Origin: Streptomyces sp. GESEQ-4
GTDB lineage: Bacteria > Actinomycetota > Actinomycetes > Streptomycetales > Streptomycetaceae
NCBI RefSeq assembly: GCF_017948455.1
Contig: NZ_JAFFSU010000036.1
Span: 1-64,000 of the forward strand
Reading direction: 5' to 3'
Length of the DNA: 64,000 nucleotides
Each line of letters starts with the position of its first letter. The first letter of the stretch is position 1. Shown here piece by piece: positions 43,758-53,175 of the stretch. Made by a program: the position numbers and the translations under genes. Below the pieces are notes generated by a model that saw only the letters and a program-made list of their open reading frames with translations, ran no database searches and was not told the DNA's origin.

Positions 43758-44552
43758 ATGGCCGACCCCACGCCCGTCATCGACGATCTGTGCGCCGAGA
43801 GCGACGAACTCGACTCGCTCGTGGCCGAGTTGAGCCCGGAGCAGTGGAAGCTCGCGACCCCCGCCCCCGGCTGGACCGTCGCTCACCAGATCGCCCACCT
43901 CGCCTGGACCGACCACGCCGCCCTGCTGGCTGTGACCGATCAGGGCGCCTTCTCCCGCGAGGTCGAGAAGGCGCTGGCCGCGCCCGGCGACTTCGTGGAC
44001 AACGGGGCGGAGGAGGGTGCCGGGAAGCCCCCGGCGCGGCTGCTCGCGTACTGGCGCGCGGGACGCGAGGACCTGGCCGACGCCCTGCGGACCGCCCCCG
44101 AAGGCGCCCGCTTCCCCTGGTACGGCCCGCCCATGTCCACCGCCTCCATGGCCACCGCCCGCCTCATGGAGACCTGGGCCCACGGCCTGGACGTGGCGGA
44201 CGCACTCGGCGTGACCCGCACCCCCACCGACCGGCTGAGCCACATCGCCCGTCTCGGCGTCCGGACCCGCGACTACTCCTTCGGTGTGCACGGACTGACC
44301 CCGCCCTTCGAGGAGTTCCGCATCGAACTCACCGCCCCTTCGGGCGAGTTGTGGGTCTACGGCCCCGAGAACGCCACCGACCGCGTCACCGGCCCCGCCC
44401 TCGACTTCTGCCTCCTCGTCACCCACCGAGCCCACCGCAGCGACCTGGCCCTGCGCACCGAAGGCGCCGACGCCGACCGCTGGCTCGACATCGCCCAGGC
44501 ATTCGCGGGCCCACCGGGCGGCGGACGCCCGCCGAAGGGGGAGGCGGGGTGA
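43758..44552 (+). CDS. TIGR03084 family metal-binding protein (DinB/mycothiol-isomerase-like)
   Basis: 264 residues. N-terminal four-helix DinB-like domain with WTVAHQIAHLAWTDHAAL, where the His residues of HQIAHL and TDHA could bind a metal; conserved ETWAHGLDVADALG later supplies another His. C-terminal sterol-carrier-like part (ELTAPSGELWVYGPENATDRVTGPALDFCLLVTHR). Usually found with acyl-CoA catabolic genes. First gene of the operon; its stop overlaps the next start (GTGA). Confidence 0.82.
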   Translation: MADPTPVIDDLCAESDELDSLVAELSPEQWKLATPAPGWTVAHQIAHLAWTDHAALLAVTDQGAFSREVEKALAAPGDFVDNGAEEGAGKPPARLLAYWRAGREDLADALRTAPEGARFPWYGPPMSTASMATARLMETWAHGLDVADALGVTRTPTDRLSHIARLGVRTRDYSFGVHGLTPPFEEFRIELTAPSGELWVYGPENATDRVTGPALDFCLLVTHRAHRSDLALRTEGADADRWLDIAQAFAGPPGGGRPPKGEAG

Positions 44553-46219
44553 GCACGCTGCGGATCGGCAACGCCTCCGGCTTCTACGGCGACCGGTTCG
44601 ACGCCCTGCGCGAGATGCTCACCGGCGGCGAACTCGACGTCCTCACCGGCGACTACCTCGCCGAACTCACCATGCTCATCCTGGGAAGGGACCGGCTGAA
44701 GGACCCGAGCGCCGGTTACGCCCGCACCTTCCTGCGCCAGCTCGAGGAATCCCTCGGTCTCGCCCACGAGCGCGGCGTCAAGCTCGTCACCAACGCGGGC
44801 GGCCTCAACTCCGCCGGGCTCGCCGACCGCGTGAGGGACTTGGCCGACCGGCTCGGCATCCCCGTCCGCGTCGCCCACGTCGAGGGCGACGACCTCACCG
44901 ACCGGCACCCCGGCAGCCTCGCCGCCCACGCCTACCTCGGCGGCTTCGGCATCGCCGCCTGTCTGCGGGAGGGCGCCGACATCGTGGTCACCGGGCGCGT
45001 GACGGACGCGGCGCTGGTCACCGGGCCCGCCGCCGCGCACTTCGGGTGGGGGCCCGGGGAGTACGACCGGCTGGCGGGGGCCGTCGTCGCCGGGCATGTG
45101 CTGGAGTGCGGGACGCAGGCGACCGGCGGGAACTACTCGTTCTTCCAGGAGGGGGACGTCCGACGCCCCGGCTTCCCCCTCGCCGAGCTCCACGAGGACG
45201 GCACGGCGGTCATCACCAAGCACCCCGGCACCGGCGGCTTCGTCGACGTCGGCACGGTGACCGCGCAGCTCCTGTACGAGACGGGCGGCGCCCGGTACGC
45301 CGGGCCCGACGTCACCGCCCGCCTCGACACCGTCCGCCTCACCCAGGACGGCCCCGACCGCGTCCGCGTCGACGGCGTCCACGGCGAACCCCCGCCCCCC
45401 ACCCTCAAGGTCGGCCTCAACCGGCTCGGCGGCTTCCGCAACGAGGTCGCCTTCGTGCTGACCGGGCTCGACATCGAGGCCAAGGCGGCCCTGGTGCGGC
45501 AGCAGATGGACCCCGTACTCGCCAAGGCCGCCGACGTCCGCTGGGACCTGGCCCGCACCGACCACCCCGACGCCGACACCGAGGAGACCGCGAGCGCGCT
45601 GCTGCGGCTCGTCGTACGGGACCCGGACCAGGAGGCCGTGGGGCGGGCGCTCAGCGGGGCCGCCATCGAGCTCGCGCTCGCGAGCTACCCCGGCTTCCAT
45701 GTGCTCGCCCCACCTGGGAAAGGCGCCCCTTATGGGGTCTTCGAGGATGTGTACGTCCCCCATGGCGCCGTCCCCCATGTGGCGGTCCTCCATGACGGAC
45801 GGCGGGTTCCTGTGGCACCGGCCCAGGACACCGTCGTACTCGACAAAGTGCCGGAGCCACCGCTGCCCGAGTCCCTCCCTCCGGGGACCGTGCGCCGTGC
45901 TCCTCTCGGCCTCGTCGCCGGCGCCCGCAGCGGCGACAAGGGCGGGAACGCGAACGTCGGGGTGTGGGTGCGTACGGACGACGCCTGGCGGTGGCTGGCG
46001 CACGAGCTGACCGTGGACCGATTTCAGCAGCTGATCCCGGAAAGCCGGCAGCTGACCGTCACCCGGCACCTCCTCCCCACCCTCCGCGCCCTCAACTTCG
46101 TCGTCGAGGGCATCCTCGGCGCCGGCGTCGCCGCCCAGCACCGCTTCGACCCGCAGGCCAAGGCCCTCGGCGAATGGCTGCGCTCCCGCCACCTGGACAT
46201 CCCGGAGGCCCTCCTGTGA
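44549..46219 (+). CDS. AtuA-like (DUF1446) acyclic terpene utilisation family protein
   Basis: 556 residues. Starts VSTLRIGNASGFYGDRFDALREML, with LTGDYLAELTMLIL, KLVTNAGGLNS and GADIVVTGRVTDAALVTGP, all typical of the AtuA core domain, and a C-terminal domain with ARSGDKGGNANVGVWV. AtuA is needed for citronellol/geraniol use in Pseudomonas but its reaction is unclear. Coupled to both neighbours by four-base overlaps. Confidence 0.87.
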   Translation: MSTLRIGNASGFYGDRFDALREMLTGGELDVLTGDYLAELTMLILGRDRLKDPSAGYARTFLRQLEESLGLAHERGVKLVTNAGGLNSAGLADRVRDLADRLGIPVRVAHVEGDDLTDRHPGSLAAHAYLGGFGIAACLREGADIVVTGRVTDAALVTGPAAAHFGWGPGEYDRLAGAVVAGHVLECGTQATGGNYSFFQEGDVRRPGFPLAELHEDGTAVITKHPGTGGFVDVGTVTAQLLYETGGARYAGPDVTARLDTVRLTQDGPDRVRVDGVHGEPPPPTLKVGLNRLGGFRNEVAFVLTGLDIEAKAALVRQQMDPVLAKAADVRWDLARTDHPDADTEETASALLRLVVRDPDQEAVGRALSGAAIELALASYPGFHVLAPPGKGAPYGVFEDVYVPHGAVPHVAVLHDGRRVPVAPAQDTVVLDKVPEPPLPESLPPGTVRRAPLGLVAGARSGDKGGNANVGVWVRTDDAWRWLAHELTVDRFQQLIPESRQLTVTRHLLPTLRALNFVVEGILGAGVAAQHRFDPQAKALGEWLRSRHLDIPEALL

Positions 46220-47814
46220 CGGTTCTCAGCACGGCCCTCGACCCCGACGGCGCGGACTACCGGGCGAACCGCGAGGCCATGCTCGCCAAGCTCGCCGACC
46301 TGGACGCCGAGCACGCGAAGGCGCTCGCCGGGGGCGGCCCGAAGTACGTCGAGCGGCACCGCAAACGCGGCAAACTCCTCGCCCGCGAACGCATCGAGCT
46401 GCTCCTCGACCCCGACACCCCCTTCCTGGAGCTGTCGCCGCTGGCCGCCTGGGGCAGCGACTACACGGTCGGCGCCTCCCTCGTCACCGGCATCGGGGTC
46501 GTCGAGGGCGTGGAGTGCCTGATCACCGCCAACGACCCGACCGTGCGCGGGGGCGCCAGCAACCCCTGGAGCCTGAAGAAGGCCCTGCGGGCGAACGACA
46601 TCGCGCTCGCCAACCGCCTGCCGTGCATCAACCTCGTCGAGTCCGGCGGCGCGGACCTGCCCTCCCAGAAGGAGATCTTCATCCCCGGGGGCGCCATCTT
46701 CCGCGACCTGACCAGGCTGTCGGCGGCGGGCATTCCCACGGTCGCGGTCGTCTTCGGGAACTCCACGGCCGGAGGGGCGTACATCCCCGGCATGTCCGAC
46801 CACGTGATCATGGTCAAGGAGCGCGCGAAGGTGTTCCTCGGCGGCCCGCCCCTGGTGAAGATGGCCACCGGCGAGGAGAGCGACGACGAGTCGCTGGGCG
46901 GCGCCGAGATGCACGCGCGCGTGTCGGGTCTCGCGGACTACTTCGCCGTGGACGAGCAGGACGCGCTCCGGCAGGCGCGACGCGTCGTCGCCCGGCTCAA
47001 CCACCGCAAGGCGTACGGCGATCGGGGCCCCGCCGAGCCGCCCAAGTACGACGCGGACGAGCTGCTGGGCATCGTCCCCGGCGACCTGCGCACCCCCTTC
47101 GACCCGCGCGAGGTGATCGCCCGGATCGTCGACGCCTCCGACTTCGACGAGTTCAAGCCGCTGTACGGGACCAGCCTGGTCACCGGCTGGGCGACGCTCC
47201 ACGGCTATCCCATCGGGGTGCTGGCCAACGCCCAAGGGGTCCTCTTCAGCGAGGAGTCCCAGAAGGCCGCCCAGTTCATCCAGCTCGCCAACCAGCGCGA
47301 CATCCCGCTGCTGTTCCTGCACAACACCACCGGCTACATGGTCGGCAAGGAGTACGAGCAGGGCGGCATCATCAAACACGGCGCGATGATGATCAACGCG
47401 GTCAGCAACTCGACGGTGCCGCATCTGTCCGTGCTCATGGGAGCCTCGTACGGCGCCGGGCACTACGGCATGTGCGGCCGCGCCTACGATCCCCGCTTCC
47501 TCTTCGCCTGGCCCAGCGCCAAGTCCGCCGTCATGGGCCCGCAGCAGCTCGCCGGCGTGCTGTCGATCGTCGCCCGCCAGTCGGCCGCCGCGAAGGGACA
47601 GCCGTACGACGAAGAGGGCGACGCGGCGCTGCGGGCGATGGTGGAGCAGCAGATCGAGTCCGAGTCCCTGCCCATGTTCCTGTCCGGGCGGCTGTACGAC
47701 GACGGCGTCATCGACCCGCGCGACACCCGCACCGTCCTCGGCCTGTGCCTGTCGGCCGTCCACACCGCCCCCTACGAGGGCGCGCGCGGTGGCTTCGGCG
47801 TCTTCCGGATGTGA
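46216..47814 (+). CDS. acyl-CoA carboxylase carboxyltransferase (beta) subunit
   Basis: 532 residues, crotonase-fold carboxyltransferase. GKLLARERIELLLDPDTPFLELSPLAAWG and INLVESGGADLPSQKEIFIPGG in the N-half, and FLHNTTGYMVGKEYEQGGIIKHGAKM-like block plus VLMGASYGAGHYGMCGRAYDPRF in the C-half. This resembles methylcrotonyl-/geranyl-CoA carboxylase beta more than acetyl- or propionyl-CoA carboxylase (inference). Forms a biotin-dependent complex with the next gene product. Confidence 0.9.
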   Translation: MTVLSTALDPDGADYRANREAMLAKLADLDAEHAKALAGGGPKYVERHRKRGKLLARERIELLLDPDTPFLELSPLAAWGSDYTVGASLVTGIGVVEGVECLITANDPTVRGGASNPWSLKKALRANDIALANRLPCINLVESGGADLPSQKEIFIPGGAIFRDLTRLSAAGIPTVAVVFGNSTAGGAYIPGMSDHVIMVKERAKVFLGGPPLVKMATGEESDDESLGGAEMHARVSGLADYFAVDEQDALRQARRVVARLNHRKAYGDRGPAEPPKYDADELLGIVPGDLRTPFDPREVIARIVDASDFDEFKPLYGTSLVTGWATLHGYPIGVLANAQGVLFSEESQKAAQFIQLANQRDIPLLFLHNTTGYMVGKEYEQGGIIKHGAMMINAVSNSTVPHLSVLMGASYGAGHYGMCGRAYDPRFLFAWPSAKSAVMGPQQLAGVLSIVARQSAAAKGQPYDEEGDAALRAMVEQQIESESLPMFLSGRLYDDGVIDPRDTRTVLGLCLSAVHTAPYEGARGGFGVFRM

Positions 47815-47831
47815 CGGATATGAGGGATCAC

Positions 47832-49685
47832 ATGGATCACATGATCGGGACCGTGCTCGTCGCCAACCGGGGCGAGATCGCCTGCCGGGTCTTCCGCACC
47901 TGCCGTGAGTTGGGAATCCGGACCGTCGCCGTGCACTCTGACGCCGACGAAAACGCCCTCCACGCGCGCGTGGCCGACACGGCGGTACGGCTGCCGGGGG
48001 CGGCGCCCTCCGACACGTATCTGCGCGGCGACCTGATCGTGAAGGCGGCACTCGCGGCCGGCGCGGACGCCGTGCACCCCGGCTACGGCTTCCTCTCCGA
48101 GAACCCCGGCTTCGCCCGCGCGGTCATCGACGCGGGCCTCACCTGGATCGGCCCGCCCCCCGAAGCGATCGAGGCCATGGCGTCCAAGACGCGCGCCAAG
48201 GAACTGATGGGCATCGAGCCCCTGCACGAGGTCACCGAGGCGGACCTGCCGGTGCTGGTGAAGGCGGCGGCGGGCGGCGGGGGCCGCGGGATGCGCGTGG
48301 TCCGCCGCCTCGACGACCTGCCCGCGCAGCTGGAGGGCGCCCGCGCCGAGGCCCACAGCGCCTTCGGTGACGGCGAAGTCTTCATCGAGCCCTACGTGGA
48401 GGACGGCCGGCACGTCGAGGTGCAGATCCTCGCCGACACACACGGCACCGTGTGGGCGCTCGGCACCCGTGACTGCTCCCTCCAGCGACGCCACCAGAAG
48501 GTGATCGAGGAGGCCCCGGCACCGGGTTTGAAACCCGAACTGACCAACTCCTTGTACGAGATGGCCGTACGCGCCGCCCGAGCCGTCGACTACGTGGGCG
48601 CCGGCACCGTCGAGTTCCTCGTCGCCGCCGACACACCGCACTTCCTGGAGATGAACACCCGCCTCCAGGTCGAACACCCCGTCACGGAAGCCGTGTACGG
48701 CATCGACCTCGTCGCCCTCCAACTCCGCGTCGCCGAAGGCCACGCCCTCGACACCGACCCCCCACGCGCGCGGGGCCACGCCGTCGAAGCCCGCCTGTAC
48801 GCCGAGGACCCCGCCCGCGACTGGGCCCCGCAGACCGGCACCCTGCACTGCCTCGCCGTCCCCGACGGGATCCGCCTGGACACCGGCTACACCGACGGCG
48901 ACACCATCGGCGTCCACTACGACCCCATGCTCGCCAAAGCCGTCGCCCACGCCCCCACGCGCGCGGAGGCCATCCGCACACTCGCCGGCGCCCTCGAACG
49001 CGCCGCCGTCCACGGCCCACCCACCAACCGCGACCTCCTCGTCCGCTCCCTGCGGCACAAGGAGTTCACCACCGCCCGCATGGACACCGGCTTCTACGAC
49101 CGCCACCTCCCCGAACTCACCGCCCCCACCCCCGACCCCCACGCCCCCCTCGCCGCAGCCCTCGCCGACGCCCACGGCGCCTCCCGCTTCGGCGGCTTCC
49201 GCAACGTGCCCTCCCAGCCCCACACCAAGCGCTACGAAATGGCGGGCGAGGAACACGAGGTCCACTACCGGCACGCGCGCGCTGGCCTGGAGGCAGACGG
49301 AGTGCGGGTCGTCCACGCCGACGCGCGTCTGGTCGTACTGGAAAGGGACGGCGTACAGCGCAAGTTCGAGGTGACGCGCTACGGCGACGAGATCTTCGTC
49401 AACACCACCGCGCTCAAGGCCCTGCCGCGCTTCCCCGACCCGACGACCCAGCACGCCCCCGGGTCGCTTCTGGCCCCCATGCCGGGAACGGTGGTTCGCG
49501 TGGCGGACGGGTTGTCCGTAGGAGCGGCTGTACGGGCCGGAGAGCCGCTTCTGTGGCTGGAGGCGATGAAGATGGAACACCGCGTGTCTGCGCCGACGAC
49601 AGGAACGCTGAGCGCCTTGGACGTAGTACCTGGACAACAGGTAACGGTCGGCCAATTGCTGGCGGTGGTGGATAGCGCCCTGTAG
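47832..49685 (+). CDS. acyl-CoA carboxylase biotin carboxylase / BCCP (alpha) subunit
   Basis: 617 residues. Biotin carboxylase domain (TVLVANRGEIACRVFRTCRELG, HPGYGFLSENPGFARAV, ATP-grasp AAAGGGGRGMRVVR, EMNTRLQVEHPVTE), then a linker and a C-terminal biotinyl domain with EAMKMEH (Lys near 578 is biotinylated). The stretch after AKELM is a few residues shorter than usual in biotin carboxylases. Start ATG 47832 with GAGGGAT; ATGs at 47820 and 47841 are possible. Supplies carboxybiotin to the beta subunit. Confidence 0.9.
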   Translation: MDHMIGTVLVANRGEIACRVFRTCRELGIRTVAVHSDADENALHARVADTAVRLPGAAPSDTYLRGDLIVKAALAAGADAVHPGYGFLSENPGFARAVIDAGLTWIGPPPEAIEAMASKTRAKELMGIEPLHEVTEADLPVLVKAAAGGGGRGMRVVRRLDDLPAQLEGARAEAHSAFGDGEVFIEPYVEDGRHVEVQILADTHGTVWALGTRDCSLQRRHQKVIEEAPAPGLKPELTNSLYEMAVRAARAVDYVGAGTVEFLVAADTPHFLEMNTRLQVEHPVTEAVYGIDLVALQLRVAEGHALDTDPPRARGHAVEARLYAEDPARDWAPQTGTLHCLAVPDGIRLDTGYTDGDTIGVHYDPMLAKAVAHAPTRAEAIRTLAGALERAAVHGPPTNRDLLVRSLRHKEFTTARMDTGFYDRHLPELTAPTPDPHAPLAAALADAHGASRFGGFRNVPSQPHTKRYEMAGEEHEVHYRHARAGLEADGVRVVHADARLVVLERDGVQRKFEVTRYGDEIFVNTTALKALPRFPDPTTQHAPGSLLAPMPGTVVRVADGLSVGAAVRAGEPLLWLEAMKMEHRVSAPTTGTLSALDVVPGQQVTVGQLLAVVDSAL

Positions 49686-49715
49686 GGGCGCGGGGAACTG
49701 CGCGACCAGCCACGA
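49675..49715 (+). repeat. dispersed palindromic repeat, copy D (inside operon)
   Basis: GCGCCC-TGTA-GGGGCGC hairpin overlapping the stop of the alpha subunit, followed by cggggaactgcgcgaccagc. Only 12 bases remain before the acyl-CoA dehydrogenase start, so the repeat may tune expression between the two genes or serve in mRNA processing. Confidence 0.75.
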
Positions 49716-49727
49716 CGAAGGAGTCAC

Positions 49728-50858
49728 ATGACCACCATCGAGACTGATGAACACAAGGCCCTACGAGAAGCCGTATCCGCCCTCGGTAAACGCCATGGCC
49801 GCAACTACGTCCGAGAAGACCTCTGGTCCGAGGCGGCCAAACTCGGCTACCTCGGCGTCAACCTCCCGGAGGAATACGGAGGTGGAGGTGGTGGCATCGC
49901 CGAACTCTCCATCGTCCTCGAAGAACTCGGCGCCGCAGGCTGCCCGTTGCTGATGATGGTCGTGTCACCTGCCATCTGCGGCACGGTGATCGCCCGCTTC
50001 GGCACCGACGAACAGAAACGTGAGTGGCTCCCGGGCCTCGCCGACGGCACCCGGACCATGGCCTTCGGCATCACCGAACCAGACGCCGGCTCCAACAGCC
50101 ACCGCATCACGACGACGGCTCACCGCGACGGAGTCGACTGGCTGCTCACCGGCCGCAAGGTCTTCATCTCCGGCGTGGACATCGCCGAAGCGACCCTCAT
50201 CGTCGGCCGCACCGAAGACGCCCGCACCGGCAACCTCAAACCCTGCCTGTTCATCGTCCCGAGAGACGCCGAAGGCTTCACGCGGCGCCAGATCGACATG
50301 GAACTCGACGCCGCCGAGAAGCAGTTCGAGCTGACCCTCGACGACGTACGACTCCCCGCCGACGCCCTGGTCGGCGACGAGGACGCGGGCCTCCTCCAGC
50401 TCTTCGCCGGCCTCAACCCGGAACGCATCATGACCGCCGCCTTCGCGATCGGCATGGGCCGCTACGCCCTCGCCCAAGCCGTCACCTACGCGCGCGAACG
50501 CACCGTCTGGAAGGCCCCCATCGGCGCCCACCAGGCGATCGCGCACCCCCTCGCCCAGTCGCACATCGAACTCGAACTCGCCCGCCTGATGATGCAGAAG
50601 GCGGCCCACCTGTACGACGCCGGAGACGACACCGGCGCGGGAGAAGCCGCCAACATGGCCAAATACGCGGCCGGAGAGGCCTGCGTGAAAGCCGTCGACC
50701 AGGCCGTGCACACCCTCGGCGGAAACGGCCTCACCCGGGAATTCGGCCTCGCCTCGCTGATAACGGCCGCCCGCGTGTCTCGTATTGCCCCGGTGAGCCG
50801 GGAGATGATTCTCAACTACGTCTCCCACCAGACCCTGGGCCTGCCCAAGTCGTACTAG
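49728..50858 (+). CDS. acyl-CoA dehydrogenase
   Basis: 376 residues, FAD flavoenzyme. NLPEEYGGGGGGIAELSIVLEELG, then MAFGITEPDAGSNSHRI (FAD/substrate segment) and QAVHTLGGNGLTREF near the C-terminus, ending RIAPVSREMILNYVSH, where Glu in SREM is a candidate catalytic base. ATG 49728 with GAAGGAG. Oxidises the acyl-CoA produced by the ligase, feeding the hydratase. Confidence 0.92.
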   Translation: MTTIETDEHKALREAVSALGKRHGRNYVREDLWSEAAKLGYLGVNLPEEYGGGGGGIAELSIVLEELGAAGCPLLMMVVSPAICGTVIARFGTDEQKREWLPGLADGTRTMAFGITEPDAGSNSHRITTTAHRDGVDWLLTGRKVFISGVDIAEATLIVGRTEDARTGNLKPCLFIVPRDAEGFTRRQIDMELDAAEKQFELTLDDVRLPADALVGDEDAGLLQLFAGLNPERIMTAAFAIGMGRYALAQAVTYARERTVWKAPIGAHQAIAHPLAQSHIELELARLMMQKAAHLYDAGDDTGAGEAANMAKYAAGEACVKAVDQAVHTLGGNGLTREFGLASLITAARVSRIAPVSREMILNYVSHQTLGLPKSY

Positions 50859-50875
50859 GCCGTCTTGGAGGAACG

Positions 50876-52444
50876 ATGTTCCGCAGCGAGTACGCAGACG
50901 TCCCGCCCGTCGAACTCCCCATCCACGAAGCAGTGCTGGGCCGGGCCGCCGAGTTCGGCGACATACCCGCGCTGATCGACGGCACCAACGGCATGACCCT
51001 CACGTACGCGCAGGTGGACCAGTTCCACCGGCGTGTCGCCGCCGCGCTGGCCGAGGCGGGCGTCCGCAAGGGCGACGTGCTCGCCCTGCACAGCCCGAAC
51101 ACCGTCGCCTTCCCGACCGCGTTCTACGCCGCCACGCGCGCGGGGGCGTCCGTCACGACCGTGCACCCGCTGTCCACCGCCGAGGAGTTCGCCAAGCAGC
51201 TGCGCGACTCGGCCGCCCGCTGGATCATCACCGTCTCCCCGCTGCTGGAGACCGCCCGCAGAGCCGCCGAACTCGCGGGCGGCGTCGAGGAGATCTTCGT
51301 CTGCGACAGCGCGCCAGGACACCGCTCCCTCATCGACATGCTCGGCTCGACCGCCCCAGAACCGCGGATCGACATCGACCCCGTGGAGGACGTCGCGGCC
51401 CTCCCGTACTCCTCGGGCACCACCGGCACCCCCAAAGGCGTGATGCTCACGCACCGCCAGATCGCCACCAACCTCGCCCAGCTCGAACCCCTCATGAGCG
51501 CGGGCCCCGGCGACCGCATCCTCGCCGTCCTGCCCTTCTTCCACATCTACGGGCTCACCGCGCTGATGAACGCGCCCCTGCGGCTGGGCGCCACCGTCGT
51601 CGTCCTGCCCCGCTTCGACCTGGAGACCTTCCTCGCCGCCATCCAGAACCACCGCATCACCGGCCTGTACGTCGCCCCACCGATCGTCCTCGCCCTCGCC
51701 AAACACCCACTCGTCGCCGAGTACGACCTGTCGTCCCTGAAGTACGTCGTCAGCGCCGCCGCCCCGCTCGACGCCCAGCTCGCCGCGGCCTGCTCCCGGC
51801 GCCTGAACCTGCCGCCGGTCGGCCAGGCGTACGGCATGACGGAACTGTCGCCCGGCACCCACGTCGTCCCCCTGAACGCCATGCACGACGCGCCCCCCGG
51901 CACCGTCGGCAAACTCATCGCCGGCACCGAGATGCGCATCGTCTCCCTCGACGACCCGGACAACGACGTCGGCGTCGGCGAACCCGGCGAGATCCTCATC
52001 CGAGGCCCCCAGATCATGAAGGGCTACCTGGGCCGCCCCGACGACACCGCCGCGATGATCGACACCGACGGCTGGCTGCACACCGGAGACGTCGGCCACG
52101 TCGACGCCGACGGCTGGCTGTTCGTCGTCGACCGCGTCAAGGAACTCATCAAGTACAAGGGCTTCCAAGTGGCCCCCGCCGAACTCGAAGCCCTCCTCCT
52201 CACCCACCCCGGCATCGCCGACGCCGCCGTCATCGGCGCCTACAACGACGAGGGCAACGAAGTCCCGCACGCCTACGTGGTCCGCCAGCCCACCGCCACC
52301 GACCTCTCCGAAGGAGAGGTCATGATGTACGTCGCCGAACGCGTCTCCCCCTACAAGCGCGTCCGCCACGTCACCTTCATCGACGGCGTACCCCGCGCCG
52401 CCTCCGGGAAGATCCTGCGCCGGGAACTCAGGGAGCGCACGTGA
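50876..52444 (+). CDS. acyl-CoA ligase (4-coumarate-CoA ligase family)
   Basis: 522 residues, AMP-forming adenylating enzyme. ATP motif YSSGTTGTPKGVMLTH (near 181-196), LPFFHIYGL, YGMTELSPGTH, LHTGDVGHVDADGW and DRVKELIKYKGFQVAPAELE, with the catalytic Lys in RAASGKILRREL. Activates a carboxylic acid to its CoA thioester. ATG 50876 with GGAGGAA; stop overlaps the next gene (GTGA). Confidence 0.92.
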   Translation: MFRSEYADVPPVELPIHEAVLGRAAEFGDIPALIDGTNGMTLTYAQVDQFHRRVAAALAEAGVRKGDVLALHSPNTVAFPTAFYAATRAGASVTTVHPLSTAEEFAKQLRDSAARWIITVSPLLETARRAAELAGGVEEIFVCDSAPGHRSLIDMLGSTAPEPRIDIDPVEDVAALPYSSGTTGTPKGVMLTHRQIATNLAQLEPLMSAGPGDRILAVLPFFHIYGLTALMNAPLRLGATVVVLPRFDLETFLAAIQNHRITGLYVAPPIVLALAKHPLVAEYDLSSLKYVVSAAAPLDAQLAAACSRRLNLPPVGQAYGMTELSPGTHVVPLNAMHDAPPGTVGKLIAGTEMRIVSLDDPDNDVGVGEPGEILIRGPQIMKGYLGRPDDTAAMIDTDGWLHTGDVGHVDADGWLFVVDRVKELIKYKGFQVAPAELEALLLTHPGIADAAVIGAYNDEGNEVPHAYVVRQPTATDLSEGEVMMYVAERVSPYKRVRHVTFIDGVPRAASGKILRRELRERT

Positions 52445-53175
52445 CGTTGATCAGCCGCACGCGCGCGCGTGGCATCGAAACGATCGGCCTCGACTCCCCG
52501 CACAACCGCAACGCCCTGTCGGCGGCCCTCGTCGGCGAACTCGCGGACACGCTCACCGACTGCGGCAAGGACGGCGACACCCGCGCGATCGTCCTCACCC
52601 ACACCGGAAACACCTTCAGCGCGGGCGCCGACCTGCGCGACCCACCACCCCCCGACGCACTCGTCGGCCTGCTCCGGCAGATCGTCGAACTGCCCAAACC
52701 CGTCGTCGCCCGCGTCACCGGCCACGTCCGCGCGGGCGGCCTCGGACTGCTCGGCGCCTGCGACATCGCCGCCGCGTCGAACGAGGCGAGCTTCGCCTTC
52801 ACCGAGGTACGGATCGGCGTGGCCCCCGCGGTCATCACCCTCCCGCTCCTGCCCCGCACCGACCCCCGCGCCCTCGCCCGCTACTACCTCACCGGCGAAC
52901 GCTTCGACGCCGCCGAGGCGGCCCGCATCGGCCTGCTGACCGCTTCCGGGGACGACGCCGACGCCGTACTGGAACCCGTCCTCGACGGACTGCGCCGCGC
53001 CTCCCCACAGGCCCTGGCCGAGACGAAACAGCTGCTCACAGCTAGGGTGCTGGAAGCCTTCGACCGGGACGCGGCCGACCTCACCGCGCTCTCGGCCCGG
53101 CTGTTCGCCTCCGCCGACGCCCGCGAGGGCATGACGGCCTTCCTAGAACGACGGGAACCGCCATGGGTGCTGTGA
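52441..53175 (+). CDS. enoyl-CoA hydratase/isomerase family protein
   Basis: 244 residues, crotonase fold. Oxyanion segments FSAGADLRDP and VRAGGLGLLGACDIAAAS, and one catalytic Glu in FTEVRIGVAP. The second classical Glu (in GGGxELA) is replaced, since the sequence reads AGGLGLLG, so it may act as an isomerase or other crotonase rather than a standard hydratase. Last enzymatic gene of the operon. Confidence 0.85.
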   Translation: MTLISRTRARGIETIGLDSPHNRNALSAALVGELADTLTDCGKDGDTRAIVLTHTGNTFSAGADLRDPPPPDALVGLLRQIVELPKPVVARVTGHVRAGGLGLLGACDIAAASNEASFAFTEVRIGVAPAVITLPLLPRTDPRALARYYLTGERFDAAEAARIGLLTASGDDADAVLEPVLDGLRRASPQALAETKQLLTARVLEAFDRDAADLTALSARLFASADAREGMTAFLERREPPWVL

